From the NCBI GenBank assembly GCA_016713125.1, contig JADJPT010000008.1, forward strand, positions 62,001 through 126,000: a stretch of DNA of 64,000 bases, in the 5' to 3' direction. Position 1 is the first letter of the stretch. Each line of letters opens with the position of its first letter. Below are positions 63,411-64,000 of this stretch, piece after piece. Position numbers and translations under genes: made by a program. Source of the stretch: Betaproteobacteria bacterium (GTDB taxonomy: Bacteria; Pseudomonadota; Gammaproteobacteria; Burkholderiales; SG8-39). The notes below the pieces were generated by a model. That model was not told the origin of the DNA and searched no databases. It was given only the letters and a program-made list of their open reading frames with translations.

Positions 63411-64000
63411 ATGTCCATCGCCATCACACCGCGGTCCACGCTGGCGTGTGGATGGGCCACCGGCGCCGGCGGCGGCGCCCAGCGCCACGTACAGCGGCAT
63501 CAGGTGGTCGTCCTGCGGATGCGCGCGCGCGGCCTGCGGCGCGCGGCGCCGGTAATCGAGCAGGGCCTCGAGGTCGCCCTCGCGCATGCGTTCCAGCATC
63601 CAGCCGCGGAACTCGTCCACGTAGGGCGCGACTTCGCCGGGCGCAAGCTCATTGAAGAAGTCGCGCAGGTTGTGCGTGATGCCGCCGGTGGCGAGCACCA
63701 GCACGCCTTCGTCGGCCACAGCGCCAGCGCGCGGCCCAGCGCGTAGTGGTGTTGCGGGCCCTTGCGGAACTGGGTGGACAGCTGCGCGACCGGGATGTCG
63801 GCCTGCGGGTACATGCGGCGCAGCGGCACCCAGGCGCCGTGGTCCAGGCCGCGGTTCGGATGCACGGCGGTGCAGCCCGGCCGCTTCCAGCAGCGAGGTG
63901 GCGCGGCAGGCCAGCGCGGGCGCGCCCGGCGCGGGATAGCGGATGGCGTACAGCGGTTCCGGAAATCCGTGGAAATCGTGGATGGTCTCGGGGCGTTCGG
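63395..64000 (-). CDS. Extradiol aromatic ring-opening dioxygenase family (DODA-type), partial and frameshifted
   Basis: Three frames read in order give the N-terminal-side ERPETIHDFHGFPEPLYAIR and YPAPGAPALACRATSLLEAA, then VHPNRGLDHGAWVPLRRMYP and ADIPVAQLSTQF. After a break near 63717 come VLVLATGGITHNLRDF and ARAHPQDDHLMPLYVALGAA; after one near 63460, SVDRGVMAMDIYTFG. These match the class III (LigB-like) dioxygenase/DODA family, whose His ligands are in GLDHGAW, GITHN and DDHLMPL. The 5' end is beyond the window. Its stop overlaps the 3' end of the convergent histidine kinase by 16 bp. Substrate unknown. Confidence 0.78.

Overview
The window is about 70 % G+C by eye except for one stretch. 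It is crowded with periplasmic 'Bug' (TctC-type) solute-binding proteins, IclR, GntR, MarR and LysR regulators, and CoA-, hydantoin- and aromatic-type catabolic genes. That combination points to a betaproteobacterium of the order Burkholderiales, Alcaligenaceae- or Comamonadaceae-like. No rRNA, tRNA, transposase, integrase or CRISPR array was recognised. At least a dozen and a half reading-frame breaks, many at short G or C runs, and a 30-G tract at 36.42 kb suggest an unpolished draft or metagenome assembly. Several genes are therefore described across a frameshift.

Regions. 0-9.6 kb: a GyrI-like fragment, a large anchored unknown protein, a MarR regulator, a candidate small RNA with its own promoter and terminator, a Bug receptor, an exported methyltransferase, a GNAT, a response regulator, PPK2, a DUF4124 protein and an MBL hydrolase. 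9.7-15.5 kb: a molybdopterin oxidoreductase, a LysR DNA-binding stub, then an alpha/beta-hydrolase-caspase fusion next to an astacin-like metallopeptidase and a small repeat protein. 15.6-23.1 kb: an IclR gene divergent from an operon of CoA ligase, FlK-like thioesterase, molybdenum oxidoreductase and a fused Fe-S/membrane subunit, with twin palindromic operators between. 23.2-36.4 kb: a Ser/Thr kinase with a cyclic-nucleotide-binding domain, a histidine phosphatase, four Bug genes, an enoyl-CoA hydratase, an EamA exporter, a GntR/sulfatase pair, a hydrolase, a luciferase-like monooxygenase and a lactonase-like MBL. 36.5-47 kb: KatG, SrkA, an isocitrate/isopropylmalate dehydrogenase family enzyme, an MlaF-like ATPase, bacteriohemerythrin, a Bug/MaoC/MaoC operon divergent from IclR/unknown/FAH.

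47.1-51.5 kb is a low-G+C island whose four tightly packed minus-strand genes encode a QueC-like enzyme, a DUF6884-like/GIY-YIG-like protein, a SIR2 domain fused to a nucleoside-kinase-like P-loop domain, and a nucleoside 2-deoxyribosyltransferase. All are broken by frameshifts. The content looks like an NAD/nucleotide-centred anti-phage system and is the most unusual part of the window.

51.5-60.7 kb is one co-directional minus-strand cluster: Bug, HyuA, HyuB, aldehyde dehydrogenase, IclR, D-aminoacylase-like hydrolase and an unknown. It reads as uptake and hydrolysis of an amide, hydantoin or N-acyl compound. 60.9-64 kb holds a LuxR-type response regulator with a hybrid histidine kinase, convergent with a truncated extradiol dioxygenase family gene.
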